A stretch of DNA of 64,000 nucleotides from Ashinkailepas kermadecensis (Eukaryota > Arthropoda > Thecostraca > Neolepadidae): NCBI GenBank assembly GCA_034440615.1, contig JAOTOM010005153.1:496001-560000 (forward strand), written 5' to 3'. Both the position numbers and the translations under genes were made by a program. The notes below the pieces were generated by a model. That model saw nothing but the letters and a program-made list of their open reading frames with translations, did not search any database and was not told where the DNA came from. Shown piece after piece: positions 11,221-22,435 of this stretch (its first letter is position 1; every line of letters begins with the position of its first letter).

Positions 11221-12290
11221 TACACGGCATTCATATGCATAACCATAGTCGATATTCATCACCTTCGCAGCTTGAAATATGCATTGGCAGAAGCTCGCAA
11301 GGAGTGATGTTCATAATGGCATTTTCATGCCACTAGTAAGGAAATAATGCCAACAATATTACGCGTCGATGTTTTCAATGCACTATCGAAGTCGAATTAT
11401 CTTGACATACGAAAGGAGATATTCAGGTGCCAGTAATATATCACCAGCTTCCAAAGCACGCCTTCGAATACCACACAGCTGTATCACAATGCGCTGTGGT
11501 TGGCTTGAAGCACATTGTGGCTGTACGAATCTGGATGATTGATGTTTAACCGAACATTTCCGTGTGCTACTAATTACCAATTTGGTTGCCTAATGAGTCC
11601 ACGCCAACACCGCAACTACTCACGCACACCCAGACAAATCTGGTTGAGAAAAAGATACCACCAAGGGCATAGTTCCATAATTTACCTCCTCGTGTCTGAT
11701 AGCACTCTTACTTTTGGGATATGCAATGCAGGAGCCTGCCAAGATCAGGCTGAAAATCAAAGTCACGTGTTCCTCAGAGATCCTTCCCATCTCCCCGTCA
11801 GCATAATCACACCTTGTCGATAGTTGAGAAAAGTCCCGTCCTTTCCACTAATATGAACACAAGTACTCAAAGGAATAAAGAGAACAGAAGTATCGGCCTC
11901 CTCTATTGCTAAGAGATCGTAGTCTTGCGCAAAGCACCAGGTCGGCTCCTTACTCTCCCCCTCGCCCAATCAAATGCTAGCTGGAGAACAAAGAAAATTC
12001 CATGTCAGCAAGGCAGTCAGTGCAGTCCCACACAGTGCAGCCGACCCTATCTGATCGACGTGAAGACGCAACCCGAGAAAACCGGCCTGGTCTACATGTA
12101 TCGAGACTTGACGAACTGGACACCGACACGTTGCGAGGCTTTGTCTGTGCAGGCAGTGCCAGCAACATCGAGAAGCACGCCAGACAAACTGCTCGAGTTG
12201 CACACGTGCCATGTCGCGCCTCGGCGAATCTTTCCAGACTCTTGAGGAATCGCAAGAGCAGCGGCAGCAGCTAAGATGGCGGCACTCAAT
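11221..12290. other. Unique non-coding sequence
   Basis: Overlapping short frames on both strands (for example around 11925-12350) have no recognisable domain. Nothing else is supported. Confidence 0.4.
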
Positions 12291-12298
12291 TTGAGTAC

Positions 12299-13245
12299 AC
12301 AAGATAATGCCGTCGCCTATACAGACCAATACAGACCAATACGAGACCAATACAGGCCAGCCCTCTAACTAACCGAACTATTTGGGCGGCAGTAACCCTG
12401 CTTTGTCAGCATAGGGGAGACCAATATAGGCCAGCCCTCTAACTAACCGAACTATTTGGGCGGCAGTAACCCTGCCTTGTAAGCATAGGGGAGACCAATA
12501 TAGGCCAGCCCTCTAACTAACCGAACTATTTGGGCGGCAGTAACCCTGCCTTGTCAGCATAGGGGAGACCAATATAGGCCAGCCCTCTAACTAACCGAGC
12601 TATTTGGGCGGCAGTAACCCTGCCTTGTCAGCATAGGGGAGACCAATATAGATTGATTGATTGATTGCTTGGGCTTAGGGGCGCATCAACTGGGAGACCA
12701 ATATAGGCCAGCCCTCTAACTAACCGAGCTATTTGGGCGGCAGTAACCCTGCCTTGTCAGCATGGGGGAGACTAATATAGGCCAGCCCTCTAACTAACCG
12801 AGCTATTTGGGCGGCGTAACCCTGCCTTGTCGCATAGGGGCCATATAGGCCGCCTCAACTAACCGAGCTATTTGGGCGGCGTAACTCTGCCTTGCGCATA
12901 GGGAGACCAATATGGCCAGCCCTCTAACTAACCGAGCTATCTGGGCGGCAGTAACCCTGCCTTGTGCATGGGGGACCATATGGCCGCCTCTAACTAACCG
13001 AGCTATCTGGGCGGCAGTAACCCTGCCTTGTCAGCATAGGGGAGACCAATATAGGCCAGCCCTCTAACTAACCGAGCTATTTGGGCGGCAGTAACCCTGC
13101 CTTGTCAGCATAGGGGAGACCAATACAGGCCAGCCCTCTAACTAACAGAGCTATCTGGGCGGCAGTAACCCTGCCTTGTCAGCATAGGGGAGAGCAATAA
13201 AGGCCAGCCCTCTAACTAACCGAGCTATCTGGGCGGCAGTAACTA
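12299..13245 (-). repeat. 74-bp satellite whose monomer is a tRNA-like sequence
   Basis: Units recur every 74 bp (for example CCCTCTAACTAACCG at 12361 and 12435), about 12 copies. Read on the minus strand, each monomer contains TAGCTCGGTTAG, TTAGAGGGCTGGCC, a short hairpin GGCC-TATATT-GGTC, then GGCAGGGTTACTGCC. These occupy the positions of a tRNA A-box/D-arm, anticodon arm and T-arm/B-box (degenerate, GGTTACTGCC). The monomer length equals a tRNA. A foreign segment (GATTGATTGATTGCTTGGGC) interrupts at about 12651-12689. Units at about 12820-12990 carry clustered small deletions. A dispersed relative with a better B-box lies at 15785-16085. The satellite nature is certain; the tRNA origin is my inference. 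Confidence 0.8.
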
Positions 13246-14544
13246 ATAAGTATTTTATTATCCATATATTGCTCTTCTACTGCGTTCGTTTACGCTCATC
13301 TTGTGTGGTATTATCCTTTCGAATGGAATGCTATCCATACCACATTTCAATCCACTTTATATAATTGGTATGCTAAAATTTACAACTAGGAACACAAACA
13401 CAACACGCATGATTGGTTGGTAGTTGCGCAAGGTCCTACTTGCTCAAATTAATCAAATGTGACGTAATCACCCGTAACGCTGTCATTGATTAATTATGAT
13501 GTATATACGCGTGCAAACGCAAACAACCAAGTACGCCTGATTGGTTATTAATCGCAAGAAATGCTAGCTAATCAGCTCAGTGAAGCATTTCATTAGTTAC
13601 TATAAATATCGTCACCTCATGCGTTGTAATATATGTGTGCCTTTGCCGTGAGTGCTTTTATAAAACTGTAATGTGTATCGGTATGTTGCAAATGATGATT
13701 GCCACGTGAATGATTAGTTTGTGATTTTTGTCTTAACTCTTGGCATAGGTGTAGGAACGGTGGTAGAGCACTGAGCTCAGCATTGCAGAACTTCGATATT
13801 AGTCATATAGCGTTGCATGCAAAGGAAGTCGTTCAAGATGGCTGCTCTTCCTCACAGCACACTTCCCACGCACACAAGGAGTGTTTCTACGGCCCTGAGT
13901 GTCTGACATGCCGTAGACCAAATACGCTGCCGCCGCCATCACTGCGGCCAGCCTTACGCCAATTAATGTTCAGATGACAACTCAATTACCTACGTCATCG
14001 TTTGACGGCAACGACACATTACCTTCCAGGGTAATGCTCGTTTGCGGTTACGAAGACAGACACGTCGCCTCGCATGAACGGTGGACCAGCATGCGCTATT
14101 GCTCAACTCCATCACCTTTGCGTCGCGCCGGGTGATGGCGGCGGCAGCGTGTTTCTCGGCAAAAACATGCACCATGACGCCGTTTTTGTGGGCGTGACCC
14201 CAACGAGCCAACAAATACAGCCAACAAAAGAATAAACAATCGGGTGTAGCAACAAAATGGGCCGATCGCACGAACTGTCAACCTCATTTTCATCTTCATT
14301 ACCGCGCCGGCGAAACGGCGGAGGGCGTGTTTCATAAACCGGTGGACGTGTCGGGCCGTGGTGCAGCGAAAACAGCGGCGGTGGACTGCACGACCAGCGT
14401 GACACAATGCACCGCACGCGGCCCTAACGAGCCAAGGTCGGCGACAGGCGGCTGACGGGGGCCTGCTGACGAAAACGTGCCGCTCGTAATACGGTTCCGG
14501 GACAATGCGGCAGCCTCGGACGTTGCCGCATTTTCGGTGGCGCG
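13246..14544. other. Unique non-coding sequence, GC-richer towards the right
   Basis: AT-rich to about 13980, then GC-richer. Minus-strand frames around 14096-14830 run into the 48-bp minisatellite and show no recognisable domain. Confidence 0.4.
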
Positions 14545-14790
14545 GCCAACTTGGAACTGATAGCGGCGCCGCCCGCTCTACAGCGGGTCTCGGCCAACTT
14601 GGAACTGATAGCGGCGACGCCCGCTCTACAGCGGGTCTCGGCCAACTTGGAACTGATAGCGGTGACGCCCGCTCTACAGCGGGTCTCGGCCGACTTGGAA
14701 TTGGTGACGGCGCCGCCCGCTCTACAGCGGGTCTCGGCCGACTTGGAATTGGTGACGGCGCAGCCCGCTCTGCAGTGGGTCGGCCAACTG
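14545..14790. repeat. 48-bp GC-rich minisatellite, 5 copies
   Basis: Units begin GCCRACTTGGAA at 14545, 14593, 14641, 14689 and about 14737. Each contains the inverted pair CCCGCTCTACAGCGGG, which can form a small hairpin. The first three and last two units form two subfamilies (AACTGATAGCGG versus AATTGGTGACGG). The 48-bp period keeps several frames open. Confidence 0.93.
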
Positions 14791-15239
14791 TCACTGCAGG
14801 GTTCTGTTTGGGAGGAGTCGGCATGACCACTACGCTGGTAGTGTAGTAGAGGATAGCCTATAGATATCCTGTGGGAACCATGGGCGCTTTGGAAACCACG
14901 GGCGCCGTGAGAAATACGTGTGCTGCGAGTGCTCGATTTTGTGGGAGACACACAGTGAAAATGTAGTGACGCTGAAAAGCAACGACAAGTCTGTATGAGT
15001 GATGACACTGAGAAGTATTACGCTTTCAATATTCGGTGACAGATGACTTGCAAACCTGGTCAGTATCAGATATCTCTCTGAGAGTGATTGTACCTGCTCC
15101 CACTCACTCCTAGACACGTGGACAGCGCTGACCCTCATTGGTAGCCTTAAACACGTAATCACTAAGATGCCCGATTCCTGGACAGGTTCGATCATTGATT
15201 GACTCGAACAACGTTCCAGTGTGAAAAGCTGCACCAGAG
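14791..15239. other. Unique non-coding sequence
   Basis: No gene, RNA or repeat can be supported. A small near-duplication (CCATGGGCGC / CCACGGGCGC) lies near 14878-14905. Confidence 0.35.
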
Positions 15240-15560
15240 TGTCCATTAGCAGCTATTCAGCCACCATCGGGCTGCTCGGCGCTGAGCGATGCTCTTGCCG
15301 CTCCGAGAGCACCTCCGTCCGGGAGATCGCACACGCCGGCCCCTGGACGGACGGCGCGAGGTTGTGGCGCGACGCGCCGGGCGACGGTTGCGCAGGTCGC
15401 GGCGGCGCGCCGCAGAACTTTCCGCTGCCGCGCGACAGCCTGCTGCAGCGGCCTGCACCTGGCGATATCCCGTGCGACCACGGCACGACCACGCAGGCCC
15501 GACCACAACGGTTGGTATCACAGGATCACTGGAAGCTGCGCACAGCCAGCGAGTAGCCCC
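15240..15560. other. GC- and CpG-rich block
   Basis: CpG-dense sequence (GCGCGACGCGCCGGGCGACG-type runs) opens frames on both strands. It may be a small CpG island or simply GC-rich repeat. No recognisable protein. Confidence 0.45.
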
Positions 15561-15784
15561 GACGTCGGGCGACGGAACAACACTGCAGATGCTTGGTACA
15601 AAGGTGTACCGGGGAATTTTTGAGGGTTCAACTTCAAGTCATGAAAGCTGTCAGTATTGTCACGTTTCTGCGCCTGTATAAGATTGCTCGATCGTTGCTT
15701 GAGACAAAACTGGACATAGCTTGCACTAACTGTGTATGACTCGATAACACACCTAAGCAAATGTTAACTCTTTTTTTCTCTTTA

Positions 15785-16085
15785 AAAAAAAAATTATCCG
15801 AGTTCTTGCTGGGGTGGCTTTATCAGCCAGGGTCCTATTGCTAAGCAGAGCTTGTTGCGTGAACTCTGGCCCCACCACCCGATCCATCAATTCCAGTTCA
15901 ACGGCAGAATTTTTACCGAAAGTTTAACGTGCCGTCAATGCACCGACACGGCCGCCCGGTAGCTCGTCCCCGGCCTTATCGAGCCAGCTGCCGACTGACC
16001 CTCCCAGCCGGGGGCTAAATTCGACGCGCGTAGCGACTCGAACCCTGTGCTGCCAGGACAGGGGAGACCAGTGCAGGCCAGCGCT
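15785..16085 (-). mobile_element. Dispersed tRNA-derived SINE related to the 74-bp satellite
   Basis: On the minus strand the 5' part reads TTAGAGCGCTGGCCTGCACT, GGTCTCCCCTG, then GCACAGGGTTCGAGTC, a tRNA-like head with a canonical B-box GGTTCGAGTC. It aligns with the monomer of the 12.3-13.2 kb satellite (TTAGAGGGCTGGCC, GGTCTCCCC). The head appears 5'-truncated, lacking a clear A-box. It is followed by about 230 bp of non-tRNA body, including GTGGGGCCAGAGTTCACG and AGGACCCTGGCTGATAAAGC, ending at an A/T-rich homopolymer stretch at about 15772-15798. No target-site duplication was identified. Confidence 0.6.
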
Positions 16086-16699
16086 CTAAAAGTTGCAAAT
16101 ATTTATTAAATTGCCAATATCGTCACCTTAGATGAGATTATGTCTGGTATTACGTTTTGCTGTTGCATAGGCATGAATGTATGCCTCTGGAATATTGGCC
16201 ATACGCCATTTTATTCTGGAATATACGTTATAATTTATGCATATTCAGGGATACCATCGTTCTACCTGGTAATTGTTCAAAGATAGATCTTTCCTTGAAT
16301 TATCCTTGCTCCACTCATGTTCTGATCAATATTTCAGCTCTCGCTGTCGTGATTCTCATAACAAACATTTCCAATTTTTTGTTCCTTCGGAATGGAACCT
16401 GGCTATTTTCCGTTGCGCAAGCAATTTTTCAGAAACAAAACGAGAACAGCTGGCCAGTGGTCACGCAGGCAGAGGCGCAGTCAAGGCCCCCGCCCTTAGC
16501 AGTCCAAAATACATTAGATCAAACATGAATTTTTTAGACGTTTACTACGAAAAACCAGAAATCTTCGGCGCACTTCGCGCGATGGACGTTTTCTATTTCA
16601 TAACAAAAATTGGGTCTGGTGACCCCCGTAAGAAAATCCTGGCTGCGCCCCTGTATTCAGGCCAGTGCATGCTGGCGCTAGCAGAAACCGCGCGAACTG
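16086..16699. other. Unique non-coding sequence
   Basis: The open frame that crosses this stretch continues into the 45-bp minisatellite and shows no domain before it. Nothing else is supported. Confidence 0.4.
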
Positions 16700-18066
16700 C
16701 CATCAGAAGTCACACAGGCCTTTGTCACTGTCAACAGAAGGCCCGTACAGCCGCCAGGAATCACGCAAGCCCGTGTCAACAAAAGCTTCGTACTGCTGGG
16801 AGAAGTCACGCAGGCCGTGTCAATAGCAGTCGTGTACTGTTGCCGGGAGTCACGCAGGCCGGTGTCAACAGCAGTCGTGTACTGTTGCCGGGAGTCACGC
16901 AGGCCGGTGTCAACAGCAGTCGTGTACTGTTGCCGGGAGTCACGCAGGCCGGTGTCAACAGCAGTCGTGTACTGTTGCCGGGAGTCACGCAGGCCGGTGT
17001 CGACAGCAGTCGTGTACTGTTGCCGGGAGTCACACAGGCCGGTGTCAACAGCAGTCGTGTACTGTTGCCGGGAGTCACGCAGGCCGGTGTCAACAGCAGT
17101 CGTGTACTGTTGCCGGGAGTCACGCAGGCCGGTGTCAACAGCAGTCGTGTACTGTTGCCGGGAGTCACGCAGGCCGGTGTCGACAGCAGTCGTGTACTGT
17201 TGCCGGGAGTCACGCAGGCCGGTGTCAACAGCAGTCGTGTACTGTTGCCGGGAGTCACGCAGGCCGGTGTCAACAGCAGTCGTGTACTGTTGCCGGGAGT
17301 CACGCAGGCCGGTGTCAAGCGTCTGTAGGGAGTCACGCAGGCCGGTGTCAACAGCAGTCGTGTACTGTTGCCGGGAGTCACGCAGGCCGGTGTCAACAGC
17401 AGTCGTGTACTGTTGCCGGGAGTCACGCAGGCCGGTGTCAACAGCAGTCGTGTACTGTTGCCGGGAGTCACGCAGGCCGGTGTCAACAGCAGTCGTGTAC
17501 TGTTGCCGGGAGTCACGCAGGCCGGTGTCAACAGCAGTCGTGTACTGTTGCCGGGAGTCACGCAGGCCGGTGTCAACAGCAGTCGTGTACTGTTGCCGGG
17601 AGTCACGCAGGCCGGTGTCAACAGCAGTCGTGTACTGTTGCCGGGAGTCACGCAGGCCGGTGTCAACAGCAGTCGTGTACTGTTGCCGGGAGTCACGCAG
17701 GCCGGTGTCAACAGCAGTCGTGTACTGTTGCCGGGAGTCACGCAGGCCGGTGTCAACAGCAGTCGTGTACTGTTGCCGGGAGTCACGCAGGCCGGTGTCA
17801 ACAGCAGTCGTGTACTGTTGCCGGGAGTCACGCAGGCCGGTGTCGACAGCAGTCGTGTACTGTTGCCGGGAGTCACGCAGGCCGGTGTCAACAGCAGTCG
17901 TGTACTGTTGCCGGGAGTCACGCAGGCCGGTGTCAACAGCAGTCGTGTACTGTTGCCGGGAGTCACGCAGGCCGGTGTCAACAGCAGTCGTGTACTGTTG
18001 CCGGGAGTCACGCAGGCCGGTGTCAACAGCAGTCGTGTACTGTTGCCGGGAGTCACGCAGGCCGGT
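16700..18066. repeat. 45-bp minisatellite, about 28 near-identical copies
   Basis: The unit GGCCGGTGTCAACAGCAGTC-GTGTACTGTTGCCGGGAGTC-ACGCA repeats every 45 bp. Copies at the left edge (16700-16850) are diverged; the core is almost identical, varying mainly between AACAGC and GACAGC. One unit is shortened to 30 bp at about 17312-17341. Because 45 is a multiple of 3 and the unit lacks stops, at least four frames stay open for hundreds of codons (GVTQAGVNSSRVLLP and STAVVYCCRESRRPV on plus; TPACVTPGNSTRLLL and DTGLRDSRQQYTTAV on minus). Simultaneous openness on both strands argues against coding. The right edge is abrupt, into GC-rich DNA. Confidence 0.95.
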
Positions 18067-18450
18067 GCGCGGTCGCCGACAGCAGCCGTGCGCCGAGCGG
18101 GGCGGCCGAGCCGCGGCCGGCCGGCAGATAAGCCGGCTGACAAATGCGGTTGGTGACGGGCCGGCGGGGCGGCGGCGGCGCCCCGCCGGCCGTGCCGCCC
18201 TGTCGGCCGTCGCCGGCGCGGCGGGGCGCCCACCGCACGGCCGGCCGCCGGCGGCGCCGTATTTGTTCTGGGTCACACAGGCGACAGCGGGCCGTCGCCG
18301 TCACGAGCGTCGTCGGCCAGATCGCCGATACAGCTGAACCAGTGGTGACGGGGTGAGTCGCCCGCCGTCAACAGCACGGACGGCCGCCGGCCGCCAACAC
18401 GCTGCGCCGGTTCAACGCTCCGGTCTGGACTGGCTGCGCTGTCTGTTGGT
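18060..18450. other. Very GC/CpG-rich block
   Basis: Dense CGG/GCC/CCGGCCGGC runs border the 45-bp array. It is a possible CpG island, but with no TSS motif or recognisable exon. Confidence 0.45.
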
Positions 18451-20420
18451 GGATGCGACTGTGCAGACGACGGCTGCACAGCCAGCTACCCGCGATCGAC
18501 ATCTGATGACTTGACTTGACTTCAGACTTCTTGCCTTGACTTCAGGAGATTCACGGTTGCAAGCTGATGTAAATCATAGAGCCGCCACGCACAGACAGCA
18601 GACCTCACAAATGTCCTTCACCAATAGCACTGTAGATATGTCGTGAATGAAGGAACTGGCCTGGCATTTCAAATCGTGTCGGCCTGTGAAAACTTTGCCG
18701 GGTTAATCAAGGTTCAATAGGCACTGAAATGCGTCCAATGCTTGGGTGCTCCTGCTGACATTTTATTGTTGTATTTAACTTACATACCAGGTCGCCTAGA
18801 CCCACTGACATTGGCACAAACCGGCCTGTGTGTATCATCAGATACAATGAACTTGACCAGGTTCCGGTATGTGCAGATTCTGATCTGCTGCTGACTGAAG
18901 GCTGAAGCCTCTGCACACCGTGTCAGTAGAATACTGACTCGGATCAGATAGTAAGGCTGCAAAACACCCACCCGACCGGCAACCACTGCACCATCAGCTA
19001 AGGCCATTTGGACCTCAATTAAAATGTATTAAGATGGCATTAGATTGAAGGAGTCCGCCTTTCGGCGGATGAAGAATGTGGAAGCTAGAAGGATCTAGAT
19101 TGTTATCTAGAGCTACAACTTGCGACAATAAAGTATCGGTGTTGTTTTTCTCCTCTGTCAGGTATGCCTCATAACTTTACATGTGGCAAACTAGGTACAG
19201 CAATGTTTGAACAGTAATCGAATTGACTTTCAATGGTAACCTTACCCATGGCATACTTATATCATGTTGGAGTACATGTACAGGGGCCGTCCATATCAGA
19301 CAGCTACCATGTCAACCAATCTGTAGAATTAATACAAATCAAATTATATGCTTACCATAAGAGATGACCTTGGTTTGCGATTCCTGTCGACTGGGAATTT
19401 TCTGATAAGGTTTTATGTAATATATTATGGCTCGTGTACCTTCTACTGTCACCTGAGCCGTATGTACAGCAACGCAACACGTCAGGATAAATCACCGCTC
19501 AGCTTCATATAATTGGTGTTAGCTTGGCATGAGCTAAGATGACTTGGAACCTCATATTTTGTTCTAAGTGCGCGGTTAATTGTGCGGAACATCTTGCTGC
19601 CCATGGCTGTTCGGTAGTAGTAGCGAAAAAGAGTGGAGACAAAATAGACATGGGCGGATCGCAGACTAGCATAGGTCTGCATGCCACGTTGTGCTAATCG
19701 AACTACTAATGTCAGTGCGCTTCTGATGTAACTACTAATTGTTTTAAGCATTATTGACTTACCAGTGCATATTTTGAGGGCTGAGTAGCTCCATTCTCAA
19801 GCAGTTGACTATGTCGGTGGACAACACACTCTTCAACAACCATCATATGTGCTGCCCCCGATGTACCGTGTTCGAATAGTCTTACGTATTAAATCACACC
19901 TAGAGAGTGAAACCGTATGGTGAAGAAAGTATCAATTTCCTGCAGACTCAAGCGATGATGACTGCTGCAGCACCGATATAAACGTTATCCTACTTAACTG
20001 ACACCAAGAACGGCACCCTGACTGAAATTACAGCGGTGCTGATCATAATTATTCCGGTATATTATCAGTGTATCAGGTGCTGTTGCTTCGCGAATAGTGC
20101 TATCTACGAAGTGTACTTTCACTGATATGAACAGGTACAGCATGAGTACACATAAAAAGTACTGAACGAACAACGTCACAATAACACAAGCTCACTGAGG
20201 GCTTGGACGGAGACCTTGAAACCCATCACATGGTGTGAGCATACCCTGGCAGTCACGCCGGATGTTCAGAGTTGGAAGTCGTTCGCGGATGAGGATGGCT
20301 TCCGTGATACGTATTCTCCTCTTGTCACTTATGTGTGCGATGATATTTGTGTTTTGCACCAGTTCTCGTGTGGTGGTGGTGTTTGTCTTGTGCATGTTGG
20401 TGTGGAGCGCCCGACTGCAA
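18451..20420. other. Unique non-coding sequence
   Basis: Short overlapping frames only. A small CTTGACTTGACTTCAGACTTC-type internal repeat occurs near 18507-18545. No supported gene or RNA. Confidence 0.4.
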
Positions 20421-20422
20421 GT

Positions 20423-20426
<4 letters not shown>

Positions 20427-20493
<67 letters not shown>

Positions 20494-20504
20494 CTATATA
20501 TATG

Positions 20505-20537
<33 letters not shown>

Positions 20538-20561
20538 CTATATATATGTATATATATATAG

Positions 20562-20593
<32 letters not shown>

Positions 20594-20611
20594 ATATATA
20601 TCATATATTAC

Positions 20612-20642
<31 letters not shown>

Positions 20643-20730
20643 GTATATATATATATGTATGTATATATATATATATATGTGTGTGTATGTGTGTTTGTGT
20701 GTATGTGTATATACAGCCCATCAATAAGTT
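20427..20730. repeat. (TA)n tract grading into (TG)n
   Basis: Interrupted TA dinucleotide repeat with TATG/TATC variants, ending in GTGTGTATGTGTG. Long Tyr-Ile frames across it are artefacts of the dinucleotide. Confidence 0.97.
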
Positions 20731-20819
20731 GCCAGCACATTGATTGCCATAGTAAGAAAGTCTCCCTGCTAGGGACGAATGTTGTTCCTTATGAGACGGG
20801 ATATGATGGATTCCCTGTG

Positions 20820-22435
20820 GAGTATTATTTTGCCAGTCACATACCTTCCTCAGTGATTGGCAGGCACACTTCTGGCGGTCCATGTGGAGTATTAGTTTGC
20901 CAGTCACATACCTTCGTCAGTGATTGGCAGGCACACTTGGCGGTCCATGTGGAGTATTATTTTGAGTCCTACCTTCCTCAGTGATTGGCAGGCACTTCTG
21001 GCGGTCCATGTGGAGTATTGTTTGCCAGTCACATACCTTCGTCAGTGATTGGCAGGCACACTTCTGGCGGTCCATGTGGGTATTATTTTGCAGTCATACC
21101 TTCCTCAGTGATTGGCAGGCACACTTCTGGCGGTCCATGTGGGTATTGTTTGCCAGTCATACCTTCCTCAGTGATTGGCAGGCACACTTCTGGCGGTCCA
21201 TGTGGGTATTAGTTTGCCAGTCACATACCTTCCTCAGTGATTGGCAGGCACACTTCTGGCGGTCCATGTGGGTATTGTTTGCCAGTCATACCTTCCTCAG
21301 TGATTGGCAGGCACACTTCTGGCGGTCCATGTGGAGTATTATTTTGCCAGTCACATACCTTCCTCAGTGATTGGCAGGCACACTTCTGGCGGTCCATGTG
21401 GAGTATTGTTTGCAGTCATACCTTCCTCAGTGATTGGCAGGCACACTTCTGGCGGTCCATGTGGAGTATTGTTTGCCAGTCCTCCTTCCTCAGTGATTGG
21501 CAGGCACACTTCTGGCGGTCCATGTGGAGTATTAGTTTGCCAGTCTACCTTCCTCAGTGATTGGCAGGCCACTCTGGCGGTCCATGTGGGTATTAGTTTG
21601 CCAGTCATACCTTCCTCAGTGATTGGCAGGCACACTCTGGCGGTCCATATGGAGTATTGTTTGCCAGTCACATACCTTCCTCAGTGATTGGCAGGCACAC
21701 TTCTGGCGGTCCATGTGGGTATTAGTTTGCCAGTCACATACATTCCTCAGTGATTGGCAGGCACACTTCTGGCGGTCCATGTGGAGTATTGTTTGCCAGT
21801 CCATACCTTCCTCAGTGATTGGCAGGCACACTTTGGCGGTCCATGTGGAGTATTGGTTTGCCAGTACATACCTTCCTCAGTGATTGGCAGGCACACTTCT
21901 GGCGGTCCATGTGGAGTATTAGTTTGCCAGTCACTACCTTCCTCAGTGATTGGCAGGCACACTTCTGGCGGTCCATGTGGGTATTAGTTTGCCAGTCACA
22001 TACCTTCCTCAGTGATTGGCAGGCACACTTGGCGGTCCATGTGGGTATTAGTTTGCCAGTACATACCTTCCTCAGTGATTGGCAGGCACACTTCTGGCGG
22101 TCCATGTGGAGTATTAGTTTGCCAGTCATACCTTCCTCAGTGATTGGCAGGCACACTTGGCGGTCCTGTGGGTATTGTTTGCCAGTCACATACCTTCCTC
22201 AGTGATTGGCAGGCACACTTCTGGCGGTCCATGTGGGTATTAGTTTGCCAGTACATACCTTCCTCAGTGATTGGCAGGCACACTCTGGCGGTCCATGTGG
22301 AGTATTAGTTTGCCAGTCACATACCTTCCTCAGTGATTGGCAGGCACACTTCTGGCGGTCCATGTGGAGTATTATTTTGCCAGTCACATACCTTCGTCAG
22401 TGATTGGCAGGCACACTTCTGGCGGCTCGACGTGT
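20820..22435. repeat. 67-bp satellite, about 24 copies
   Basis: Units recur about every 67 bp. The order is CATACCTTCCTCAGTGATTG, GCAGGCACACTTCTGGCGG, TCCATGTGGAGTATTAGTTT, GCCAGTCA. Many units carry small deletions (GGAGTATT to GGGTATT, CACATACC to CATACC, CACTTCTGG to CACTTGG), so the actual period varies. Frames encoding W-R-S-M-W and similar strings are artefacts. The array follows the TA/TG tract by about 90 bp. Confidence 0.95.

Noticed and set aside
15890..15960. rRNA fragment (AACGTGCCGTCAATGC region)
   Set aside because: I could not match it to any conserved rRNA helix; it belongs to the SINE body.
16678..18337. Four frames of 260-532 codons across the 45-bp repeat as repeat proteins
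   Set aside because: They are open simultaneously on both strands because the 45-bp unit lacks stops in several phases; no start context, domain or non-repeat conserved flank favours any of them.
20820..22435. CRISPR-like spaced repeat
   Set aside because: Whole 67-bp units are alike; there are no variable spacers, and differences are small indels.
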